The translations under genes were made by a program, and so were the position numbers. The notes under the pieces were generated by a model. That model searched no databases and was not told the DNA's origin. It was given only the letters and a program-made list of their open reading frames with translations. 64,000 nucleotides of DNA from Tautonia plasticadhaerens. Its GTDB lineage: Bacteria > Planctomycetota > Planctomycetia > Isosphaerales > Isosphaeraceae. Where the stretch lies: contig NZ_CP036426.1 of NCBI RefSeq assembly GCF_007752535.1, positions 6,882,001 through 6,946,000 of the forward strand, written 5' to 3'. Positions 1 to 7,854 of this stretch are shown here, one piece after another (positions within the stretch are counted from its first letter, which is position 1; each line of letters opens with the position of its first letter).

Positions 1-3000
1 GCCGCCACCTGGCCGGTCGGCCCGAGGCTCGACGAACTCGTCCACCGGGCCAGGAGCTTCCGCCGCTCGGTCCGCAAGGACGGCACCCAGGCCCTCGGCC
101 ACATCCCCGGCAAGGGGAGCAGCTCGCTGCCGGTGTCCCGGCCCGACGTGAACCCGAACCTCGTCCGCCTCTACCTCGACGCCCAGCACGACTACCTCGA
201 AGGCCGGATCTACCTGCTCGGCGGCCTGGTCGTCGCCTGCTGGGACGGGGAGCCGATCGCCAGGCGGTCCGTCATCCGATGCACGGAAGGCCCCCCGAAC
301 ACGGCGGCGAGCGAACGCCAACTCCTCGTCGAGTGGACCCGAGACCTGCTCCGGGCCGTCGTCGAGCTGGCCGTCCCCGACGAGCCGCAGGACGGCACGA
401 AGACGGCCCCGATCCACCTCGTCTTCTTCGATCGTCACGAGCAGCGGATGCTCCTGGAGGCCCTCGCCCGCAACTTCCCGCCCATCCTGGAGGCCACCCC
501 GCCGCTGTACGACTTCCTGACCCAGCTCGCCGCCTTCGACTCGCCGATCGCCAGCTACCTGGACGAGGAGATCCGCTCGTCCCGCAACTTCCCCATGACG
601 TGCCAGTCGCTCCAGTCGGTCGCCACGTACCTCAAGTTCGACTGGAATCGGCCCGACCCGTACCGGCAACCGTTCCAGGCCCGGATGTTCGACTACCTGG
701 GCAAGCTCGACATCGACGGGCAGACCGAATGGACCACCCGGCGTTCCCGGTTCGGCAGCTCGATCCCGCTGGAATACGCCTACGCCGCCTGGGGCGAGTT
801 GCCGCTTCCCGGCGAGGGCAAGGGGGACGAGTTCGCCGACTTCCGGGCCGTGACGCCGGGGCTGTTGCGGGCCTTCCAAGGGCGGCGGCTGGAGGCCCTG
901 GAGCACGTCGCCGACTCGATCCCCGGCAATCCCAACACGCAGAAGACGCCGTTCGTCCTGCCCGACCTGGCCCATTACGAGGACAAGGCCGACGACCTGG
1001 CCCACGCCCTGCACGAGTTCGTCACCATCGAACGGCACGTCGAGCTGGGCGACTGGAAACGCATCCGGCACGCCCCGCCCGAGCGGCGGGTGCTGATGGG
1101 CGAGACGCTGCTGGCCCGCTACTGCGAGGAGGACCAGGAGCCGGAGATCCGGGAGCGGGTCCGGGAGAACCTGGGGAAGTACCACAAGAAGCTGGAGTAC
1201 GAGGCGGCCTTCCGGGCGGCGCACCCGCACGCCGGCAAGGTCGAGCTGGACAAGGCCCGGCGAGACGAGACCCGCTGGTCGCCCGGCGGCCTGTGGGTCC
1301 GGCTCCGGCTCGAATCGACCGGCCTGGACTGCGACCTCGACGACGCCCTGGCCCTGACCACCCTCCGGGCCGGGGACCGGCTGGTCCTTTTCTCCCGCTG
1401 GGCGCTGGACGAGCGCCTGCCGGAGGCCGATCGTAAGCCGTTCACCCCGACGCCCAAGCAGATGCTCTACGGCGACCGGGTGGACCTGAAGAAGATCGTC
1501 ACCGCCAGGGACGAGGGGTCGAACCGCATCGTCTCCGGGGTCGTCGAGGTGGAGTTCGCCCCGCCGAGGTGGGGCGGGGCCGAGGGCTTCGTCTTCGGGT
1601 CGATCCCCCGTCCGCTGGAGGACGGCCAGCTCTGCACGCTCGACCACTGCCCGAACAGCTGGTACGGCTCCTGGTGCCGGCAGGTCGTCGATGGCCTGTG
1701 CGCCGGCGAGCCGAACGCCCTCCTCGACCGGCTGGAGGGCCGGCCCCCCGTCGCTGCGGCCCCGGCCTCGCTCCCCGGACAGGCCCGGTTCCTGGCGGGG
1801 CTCTATGCCTTCCACGCCGCCGACCTGCTCCACGATTTCGAGGAGAGCAAGCGGGCCTACATCGGGGCCTACGGGCGGACCCCGCTGTTGCTGGTCCAGG
1901 GGCCGCCCGGCACGGGCAAGTCGTATTCCACGGCCTTCGCCCTCTTCGCCCGCATCCAGGCGGCCATGGAGGAGGGGCGGGACTTCCGGGTCTTCGTCGG
2001 CTGCAAGACGCACGCCGCCACCGACGTGCTGATGAAGGAGCTGCTCGGCGTGCGGGAGCGGCTCGGCGAACTCCGGCGGTCGGACCCCAAACGATTCAAG
2101 AAGTACTTCGACGCCCGTCTGCTGGACGTGCCGATCGACCGTGTCGCCCCCCGTGACCCGCCGCCGGACGGCGTGACCCACCTGATCAAGGACAACGCCA
2201 AGCCGAGGGGCGAGCCGAAGAACGCCGACATCGTGCTGTCCGACCGCTGGTCACTCGTCGCGCTGACGCCCGGCGGGATGTACGGGCTGGTCAAGGCGAA
2301 ATGGCCGAAGGATCTGTTCGGCCAGGACTTCTGCGACTGCCTGGTGCTCGACGAGGCGTCCCAGATGAACCTGCCCGAGGCCCTCATGGCGGCGTTGCCG
2401 CTGAGCCCGGACGGGCAGCTCATCGTCGTGGGCGACCACCGCCAGATGCCGCCGATTGTCCAGCACGACTGGGACTCGGAGGCCCGGCGGACGTTCCGCC
2501 AGTACGAGGTCTTCGCCTCGCTCTTCGACACGCTCCGGCGGCTCGACCCGCCGATGATCCGGTTCGCCGAGAGCTTCCGGCTGCATTCGGCCGTCGCCGA
2601 GTTCCTGCGGCAGGAGGTCTACCGCCACGACGGCATCCCGTTCCACTCCCGCAAGACCGACGTGCTGATCGCCCGGTCGCACACGGACGAAATGGTCGCC
2701 GCCGTGCTGAGGCCCGAGTACCCGCTGACCTTGGTCGTCCACGACGAGGCGTCCAGCCAGATGCGGAACGCCTTCGAGCAGTCGCTCATCGAGCTGATCA
2801 TCCGCACGCTGGCGGACACGTCCGGCTACGGCCTGGATGCGACAACGGGCGTCGGGATCGTGGTGCCGCACCGGGCGCAGCGGGCGGCGTTGCAGCAGGC
2901 GTTCCCCGGCCTCTGCGTGCTGGACCCCGAGAGCGGCCTGGTCGCCCGGTCGGCCATCGACACGGTGGAGCGATTCCAGGGCGGCGAGCGGACGGTGATC

Positions 3001-3300
3001 CTGGTCAGCGCCACCGAGAGCGACAAGGGCTACCTGCTGGCCTCCAGCGAGTTCCTGCTCGATCCCAGGCGGCTGACGGTAGCCTTGAGCCGGGCGAAGC
3101 AGAAGATGATCCTCGTGGCGTCACGGACGGTCTTCGAGCTTTTCAGCCCCGAGGAGGAGGTCTTCCAGAACTCGCTGCTCTGGAAGAATCTGTTGTTGCG
3201 AACCTGCACGACGAGCCTCTGGAAAGGCTCCTGGGGCGGGCAGGATGTTGCGGTCTGGGGAGGACGGGTGGATGGTCCACGGCCAAGCCAGGCAACATGA
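1..3300 (+). CDS. RecB-like nuclease / UPF1-type helicase, 5' end outside window
   Basis: The frame is open from base 1 with no stop, so the GTG at 133 is probably internal and the true start lies upstream. Residues are counted from that GTG. The first 250 or so residues resemble the RNase H-like exonuclease part of TM0106-type nuclease-helicases. A superfamily 1 helicase core follows: Walker A GPPGTGKS at about 590-597, Walker B DEAS at about 740-743, VVGDHRQMPP, a helicase motif around ESFRLHS, and the C-terminal RFQGGER...TVALSRAK motifs V and VI. Family knowledge: such proteins couple ATP-driven unwinding to nuclease activity, and the RecB-like domain would lie N-terminal, before the window. 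The role is probably DNA repair or defence, and neighbouring defence genes fit the latter. Family assignment is firm; biological role is inference. Confidence 0.85.
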   Translation, partial: AATWPVGPRLDELVHRARSFRRSVRKDGTQALGHIPGKGSSSLPVSRPDVNPNLVRLYLDAQHDYLEGRIYLLGGLVVACWDGEPIARRSVIRCTEGPPNTAASERQLLVEWTRDLLRAVVELAVPDEPQDGTKTAPIHLVFFDRHEQRMLLEALARNFPPILEATPPLYDFLTQLAAFDSPIASYLDEEIRSSRNFPMTCQSLQSVATYLKFDWNRPDPYRQPFQARMFDYLGKLDIDGQTEWTTRRSRFGSSIPLEYAYAAWGELPLPGEGKGDEFADFRAVTPGLLRAFQGRRLEALEHVADSIPGNPNTQKTPFVLPDLAHYEDKADDLAHALHEFVTIERHVELGDWKRIRHAPPERRVLMGETLLARYCEEDQEPEIRERVRENLGKYHKKLEYEAAFRAAHPHAGKVELDKARRDETRWSPGGLWVRLRLESTGLDCDLDDALALTTLRAGDRLVLFSRWALDERLPEADRKPFTPTPKQMLYGDRVDLKKIVTARDEGSNRIVSGVVEVEFAPPRWGGAEGFVFGSIPRPLEDGQLCTLDHCPNSWYGSWCRQVVDGLCAGEPNALLDRLEGRPPVAAAPASLPGQARFLAGLYAFHAADLLHDFEESKRAYIGAYGRTPLLLVQGPPGTGKSYSTAFALFARIQAAMEEGRDFRVFVGCKTHAATDVLMKELLGVRERLGELRRSDPKRFKKYFDARLLDVPIDRVAPRDPPPDGVTHLIKDNAKPRGEPKNADIVLSDRWSLVALTPGGMYGLVKAKWPKDLFGQDFCDCLVLDEASQMNLPEALMAALPLSPDGQLIVVGDHRQMPPIVQHDWDSEARRTFRQYEVFASLFDTLRRLDPPMIRFAESFRLHSAVAEFLRQEVYRHDGIPFHSRKTDVLIARSHTDEMVAAVLRPEYPLTLVVHDEASSQMRNAFEQSLIELIIRTLADTSGYGLDATTGVGIVVPHRAQRAALQQAFPGLCVLDPESGLVARSAIDTVERFQGGERTVILVSATESDKGYLLASSEFLLDPRRLTVALSRAKQKMILVASRTVFELFSPEEEVFQNSLLWKNLLLRTCTTSLWKGSWGGQDVAVWGGRVDGPRPSQAT

Positions 3301-3771
3301 GCCACCCTTCCCGCTTGCAACCCAGCCGGTATCGAGAGGAGATCAACTCACATGGACCAGCCGGACGACACGAGCCTGCCCTTTTTTAGTTACGGCCTGT
3401 TCCGCCCCGGCCAGATCGGCTACAGCCGGATTCGTACCTTCGTCCTGGCCGTCGAGCCCGACTGGACGATCATGGGTGAGCTACTCGAACGGGACGGGCT
3501 GCCGATCGTCGGCCAGGGGGATGATCCGATTCCGGGATGGCTCATCCGCTTCAACCCCTCAAGATCGGCCGCCGCCTACTCCGAGATCAACTCCGTCGAG
3601 CCGGACAGGCTCTACGTCTGGAGGGTAGCGAGGGTCTCTCGTGATGGCCGAGCAGAGGAGGCGAACGTCCTCTTCGGCAGGAGGCCCGAGAAAGGCAGCG
3701 TCCATCCCGAGTACCGGGTCTGGGAGGGGGAGAAGGAGCCGCTGTTCACCACGGCCATCACGGTCATCGAG

Positions 3772-5059
3772 CAGGGCCAGCGCACACTAACATGTTAACG
3801 CAGCAATGACTTCCATCAGAAACGTGTCGCTCCAGCCGCAGCCGCGGCGCTTCATGGCCAGGCTCTGTCGCCGGTCGGGGTGCTGCTTGAGGAGCGACAA
3901 TGTGAAGCGATACAGCCAGGTGATGTTCGCCCCCAGCACCCGCTGGCGGACCCGCGAGTCATCCTCCCGGAACGTCACGTCGAGCGACCAATGGCACGCG
4001 TTCTCCACGGACCAGTGGCCCCGCACCGCGCGGGCGAACTGCTCCGCGTCCACCGGCAGGCTGCTGAGGTAGTAGCGAATCTCAATGCTCTCTTCGCCTC
4101 CCTTCACCCGCCGCGACGTCACGACGCCGACCGACCTCAGCCCCTTCCACTCCGCCCGGCCGGGCAGGGCCGCCGGCGCTGGCAGGTGCAGGTAGGTCCG
4201 GTGCTCCTCGCGACCGTGCCCGCGCTCGCTCGTCGTCAGCTCCTCGGCCCCCTTGAGATCCCCCTCCAGCTGTTCGTCGATGTGCTCGATGACCGCCCGA
4301 TGCAGCGCCTCGTGGTTCCCCTTCAGGGCCAACACGTAGTCGGCCTTGCCGCGGACTACCTCCTCGGCGATCACCTTCTGCGCCCCCATCGCGTCGATCG
4401 TCACTACCCCGCCGCGGACGTCGATCCGCCTCAGCAGCTCGGGGATGGCCGTGATCTCGTTCGACTTCTCGCCGCACACCTCCTGTCCCAGCGCCAGGCC
4501 GTACTCGCCGGCCCAGGCGGTGACGATGTGCAGCGGGCCGAGGCCCTCCTTCGCGTCGCGGCTGCGGCGGGCCGTCTTGCCGTCGATGGCGACGACCGGC
4601 CGATCGACGCCGGTCGTGGCGATGGCCTCGTCGCGGAGGCGGGCGATCCAGGCGTTGAAGGCGGCCTCGAAGGCCGCGGGCTTGAGCGTCATCAGGATGC
4701 GGCGGAGGACATCCTTGCCGGGGATGCCGCGCGGCAGGTCGAGGAGGTCCATCAGGAGCCCCTCTTTGAGCTTCGCCCAGCGGGCGATGGCGGTGGGCCC
4801 GGCGGCGCCGGCGAGGACGGCCAAGACAGCGATGACCAGGACGCTGGGCAGCGGATGCCGGCGGTTGATGTGGGAGCGGGGATCTTCCAGCATCGCGAAC
4901 GATGCCACGATCTCGTCGAGCTTGCTGCGGGTGCCCGCCATCGCCGACCTCCGGCCACCGGGTCTGGTTCACGACACGGTGGACGGTATACCCGGGCAGC
5001 GGGGCGGGCGCAAGGCCGCAGAGCTTGCCGGATTGTTATAGAAGTGCGCGCTGGCCCTG
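3772..5059 (-). mobile_element. ISAs1-family insertion sequence, complete, 1288 bp
   Basis: The ends are inverted repeats of 16 bp with one mismatch: CAGGGCCAGCGCACAC at the left and the complement of CAGGGCCAGCGCGCAC at the right. It is flanked by a perfect 10-bp direct repeat, GGTCATCGAG, at 3762-3771 and 5060-5069, which fits the long target duplications of this family. It contains one transposase gene on the minus strand. The perfect duplication and intact ORF point to a recent insertion. Confidence 0.95.
3787..4941 (-). CDS. ISAs1-family transposase
   Basis: This 384-residue protein has the typical layout of H-repeat/ISAs1 transposases. An N-terminal associated domain (LDEIVASFAMLEDPRSHINRR) is followed by a DDE domain with VVAIDGKTARRSRD, GGVVTIDAMGAQ and the C-terminal RGHWSVENACHWSLDV motif holding the catalytic Glu. 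The length is normal and no frameshift is seen, so the element could be active. It is encoded opposite to the gene it interrupts. Confidence 0.95.
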   Translation of the reverse strand: MAGTRSKLDEIVASFAMLEDPRSHINRRHPLPSVLVIAVLAVLAGAAGPTAIARWAKLKEGLLMDLLDLPRGIPGKDVLRRILMTLKPAAFEAAFNAWIARLRDEAIATTGVDRPVVAIDGKTARRSRDAKEGLGPLHIVTAWAGEYGLALGQEVCGEKSNEITAIPELLRRIDVRGGVVTIDAMGAQKVIAEEVVRGKADYVLALKGNHEALHRAVIEHIDEQLEGDLKGAEELTTSERGHGREEHRTYLHLPAPAALPGRAEWKGLRSVGVVTSRRVKGGEESIEIRYYLSSLPVDAEQFARAVRGHWSVENACHWSLDVTFREDDSRVRQRVLGANITWLYRFTLSLLKQHPDRRQSLAMKRRGCGWSDTFLMEVIAALTC

Positions 5060-5582
5060 GGTCATCGAGAAGGCCATCGCAGAGAACGACCGCTTCGCAT
5101 GGGATCTGGAACCATTCTTCCGCTTGCAGATGGCCTACATGCTCCTGTGGTGTTCCATCGAACGGTTCGTGTCGTTCAAGTATCACCTGGGTGACCGGGT
5201 AGCCGAGAAGGTATTCAAGCTCGCCGACGACCCCGCCTTCATCGACGCACTCCGTAGCCGGGTCTCCGGGAGGCGGGAGGTGTACCGTTCGGACGATCCG
5301 GGCAAGAAGGAAGTGCTGGACCGGGACAGACCGAAGAAGGCGCTGGGCTACTACTACCAAATCAGGTCCAACATCACTCACCGTGGCAAGACGGCCGTCC
5401 GGGATTACGAGATGCTGCTGGGCTCGCTGACCGAGTTGCTCGACATCTTCAAGGCAGTCCTCCGGTCCGAATTCACCCCGGAGACGGAAACTGTAGTGCC
5501 GCCCGACGAGCAGCTCGGGCTATTCTGATCTTCAGCATGCACGAAAGTCACGGCAGGCAGCTTCCAGAATCAGGAGGTCAAG

Positions 5583-5951
5583 ATGGGAATCGCTCAAGCC
5601 ATGGACACGACCGACTTCCACGTCGAGGCGATCGACCTGCTGAGCAACCACGTGCCGTGCGAGGCGGGCATCGCCCTGGTCGTGGCGGTCTACTCGGCGA
5701 TCAAGAAGCACTCGGTCGTGGCGGGGCTGCTCGTGCTGGGCGACCTGTCGTTCCAGGGGAACATCAAGTCGGTGCGTTCGCTGGCCGAGCCGCTCCAGGT
5801 CGGCATGGACAACGGGGCACGGCGGGCCTTGGTGCCGCTGGAGAACGAGCGGAACTTCCTCGAAGTCTCCGGGGAGATCGTGGAGCGGGTCGATCCGGTG
5901 TTCTTCTCCGACCCGATGACGGCGGCGATGAAGGCCCTGGGGATGACGTGA
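5583..5951 (+). CDS. stand-alone BrxL/Lon-type C-terminal domain protein
   Basis: The 122-residue product aligns by eye only with the C-terminal Lon-like domain of BREX protein BrxL: GDLSFQGNIKSVRSLAEPLQ, then NGARRALVPLENERNFLEVSG and VERVDPVFFSDP. The Lys of the Lon Ser-Lys dyad region (GNIK) is present, but the usual Ser position reads CEAGIA, so peptidase activity is unlikely. The AAA+ core of full BrxL is absent. A strong Shine-Dalgarno, AGGAGG, lies just before the ATG at 5583, so this may be translated as a small protein and not be mere debris. It follows the split HEPN gene by 54 bp and precedes the ABC-3C operon. It may be a remnant of a BREX locus or an independent small gene. Confidence 0.7.
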   Translation: MGIAQAMDTTDFHVEAIDLLSNHVPCEAGIALVVAVYSAIKKHSVVAGLLVLGDLSFQGNIKSVRSLAEPLQVGMDNGARRALVPLENERNFLEVSGEIVERVDPVFFSDPMTAAMKALGMT

Positions 5952-6109
5952 TTGGACTCTCAGACATTCGAGAAGATGTTTCTCGCAGGGCAGCAAGAGC
6001 CCAGAGGTCGCAGAGGGTTTCTTGAGGCGGTCGTTTTCAGGTAGAAGATCCAAATGAAACTGGAGCATGCCGGTGTCATTTCTATCCAGTTGAGAAAGTA
6101 GATCGCCAG

Positions 6110-7348
6110 ATGTCTTCGAGTCCATCACCCTACGACGCCTCGGCATCGGCACTGGGATACTTCTACCAGTGCCGCTACGCCCTTCTCTTGGCGTTGACCA
6201 GGGTGGATGAGCCTGATTACTGCGTCAGCATCGAGAAGCTCGATGACGTTGCCTTCCATGCAAGCCCCGACACGCCGGGCCAGGCGGCCGAACTGCTCCA
6301 GTTCAAGCATCACTCGAACAGGACGGGGGGGCTTGGGGATAGCAGCCCCGACGTTTGGAAGAGCCTGAAGATATGGTCCGAGGCCGCACGTCAGAGCCGC
6401 ATCGACCTGGCACGATCCTCGCTATGCCTGCTGACGACATCCCGTGCAAATGATCGGAATGCCGTCCGGTTCTTGCGACCCGCCTCCTCGACACGCAACC
6501 CTCTCCAGGCCCTCGACAAGATCACGGCCGCAGGGGCGAAGTCGAAAAATTCGGTCGTCCGGGACGCCTACGAGTGCTTTGCAAGCCTCCCGCTCGCCCA
6601 GCGTCAGGCCCTCTTCCACTCAACCTACCTCCTCGACGGGGCGCTGACCGCCGCCGAGGTCGAGTCCGCACTCGGGGCCGCACTCCACTATGCGGTCCAC
6701 CCGAGGCATCGCACGGCCCTCTTGCAGCGTCTCGAAGGCTGGTGGTTCCAAACGGTCGTTCGCCACCTCGGCGACGAGGGACCTCCCGCCATCCCCGTGT
6801 CGCTCGTGCAGGGGAGGGTGTTTGAGATCCAAGAGGACTTCCGGCGTGAGAATCTGCCCGACGACCAGTGGAACGTCGCCCCCCCCGATGACGCCTCGCC
6901 CGACGATGACGGTCGCACCTTCGTCCGGCAACTCCTCATCATCGGGGTCACAGCAGCCCGGTTGAGCTACGCCCAGGAGGACCATTATCGAGCGTTCGCC
7001 CAGCGATCTCGGTGGGCCAAGGATGAACTCCTGGGCTTCGAGGAAGTCGCAAGGTACGAGTCCCGGCTCGTGGACGGCTGGAGGGAGCGATTCGCCATCA
7101 TGAGGGAATGCGTCGAGGGCGAGTGCGACGAGCCGACGAAGACCCGCCAGGGCCGGAACCTCTACGACTGGATCGTGACGGAGGCCCCGTCCCGGCCCGC
7201 CCTCTGGGTGCGACCGAATTTCTCGTCCGAGTACCTGACGAGGGGCTCCTATCACATGCTCTCGGATCAGCTTCGAGTGGGCTGGCACACCGAATATGAC
7301 CGGCATCTGTCGATCGATGCGGCGGGCTCCGAGGAGACGGAGACATGA
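6110..7348 (+). CDS. ABC-3C system effector, nuclease-like N-terminus
   Basis: This 412-residue protein starts SALGYFYQCRYALLLAL and carries a likely nuclease core with E42, D45/D46 and Q64-F-K66 (IEKLDD ... QFKHH). This resembles the E/D-QxK signature of the dsDNA-nuclease (Cap4/DUF4297-like) group. The C-terminal half is helical and ends NFSSEYLTRGSYHMLSDQLRVGWH, typical of ABC-three-component C-terminal domains. Its TGA overlaps the next ATG (ATGA at 7345-7348), so the genes are translationally coupled. Family knowledge: ABC-3C systems pair a variable effector with a middle component and an ABC/SMC-like ATPase in conflict systems. The nuclease call is motif-based inference; the system assignment rests mainly on the two downstream genes. 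Confidence 0.75.
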   Translation: MSSSPSPYDASASALGYFYQCRYALLLALTRVDEPDYCVSIEKLDDVAFHASPDTPGQAAELLQFKHHSNRTGGLGDSSPDVWKSLKIWSEAARQSRIDLARSSLCLLTTSRANDRNAVRFLRPASSTRNPLQALDKITAAGAKSKNSVVRDAYECFASLPLAQRQALFHSTYLLDGALTAAEVESALGAALHYAVHPRHRTALLQRLEGWWFQTVVRHLGDEGPPAIPVSLVQGRVFEIQEDFRRENLPDDQWNVAPPDDASPDDDGRTFVRQLLIIGVTAARLSYAQEDHYRAFAQRSRWAKDELLGFEEVARYESRLVDGWRERFAIMRECVEGECDEPTKTRQGRNLYDWIVTEAPSRPALWVRPNFSSEYLTRGSYHMLSDQLRVGWHTEYDRHLSIDAAGSEETET

Positions 7349-7854
7349 TGCCACCCTGGACGGAGAGGCCCGTCGAGATCTCGAACTTGCTCAACCCCGC
7401 CTTCGCCGGGGTTCTGCTCAGGAGGTCGGTTGACGGCTACACGTCCGAAGCGGAGGTCGGGATGCCTATCGAGTTGGCCTTTCTCGTCATGCCCCTCGGC
7501 CTGCACCCGGAAACGGCCCGCCGACTTCCTTCCAGGCCCGCATCCACCCCTCTTCACGCCTGGCTCCAACGAGAGGAGAATCGGGACGTGTTGGTGAGGT
7601 TCGACGAACGGGTCCGGTCGCTCGCCCCCTTCACCCGTGAAGCCGTGATCTTCGCCGCACAACGCCGAGTCCTCGACATCGACGAACAAGGCCGGATGAT
7701 TCCGGGAGTCGAGCCGCTTCGAGGGTTCTCTACGTACAAGAACTGTGCCGACGAGGTGAAGGAAGCGGTCAACCGATGCTTCATCGTGGGCCGATGGCTG
7801 GCCCTGTCGGGGACGACCGCCACGATTTATTCGCTCTTGGGGGTGAGGCCATGA
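7345..7854 (+). CDS. three-component ABC system middle component
   Basis: A 169-residue protein of the middle-component type: it begins RPVEISNLLNPAFAGVLL and continues with the conserved EVGMPIELAFLVMPLGLH stretch and a C-terminal VGRWLALSGTTATIYSLLGVRP. Such proteins are thought to bridge effector and ATPase. It overlaps both neighbours by 4 bp (ATGA at each junction), the tightest possible operon. The start could be the first or second of two adjacent ATG codons; the first gives the overlap. It has no visible catalytic residues. Confidence 0.8.
   Translation: MMPPWTERPVEISNLLNPAFAGVLLRRSVDGYTSEAEVGMPIELAFLVMPLGLHPETARRLPSRPASTPLHAWLQREENRDVLVRFDERVRSLAPFTREAVIFAAQRRVLDIDEQGRMIPGVEPLRGFSTYKNCADEVKEAVNRCFIVGRWLALSGTTATIYSLLGVRP

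Larger units (their letters stand above)
3352..5528 (+). pseudogene. gamma-glutamylcyclotransferase-like / HEPN fusion gene split by ISAs1
   Basis: The left part (3352-3771, 140 codons) begins FFSYGLFRPG and resembles the GGCT/AIG2 fold. The right part (5070-5528) continues in the same frame once the IS and one copy of its target duplication are removed: ...TAITVIE joins KAIAEND... The rebuilt protein is 291 residues. Its C-terminal half is a helical domain with RSNITHRGK near the end, matching the R-x4-H catalytic motif of HEPN (Apea-like) ribonucleases. As it stands the upstream frame reads 8 residues into the IS and stops at 3798. Lying between a nuclease-helicase and an ABC-3C system, it may have been a defence gene. 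The domain calls are by pattern; the split and in-frame repair are read directly from the sequence. Confidence 0.75.
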
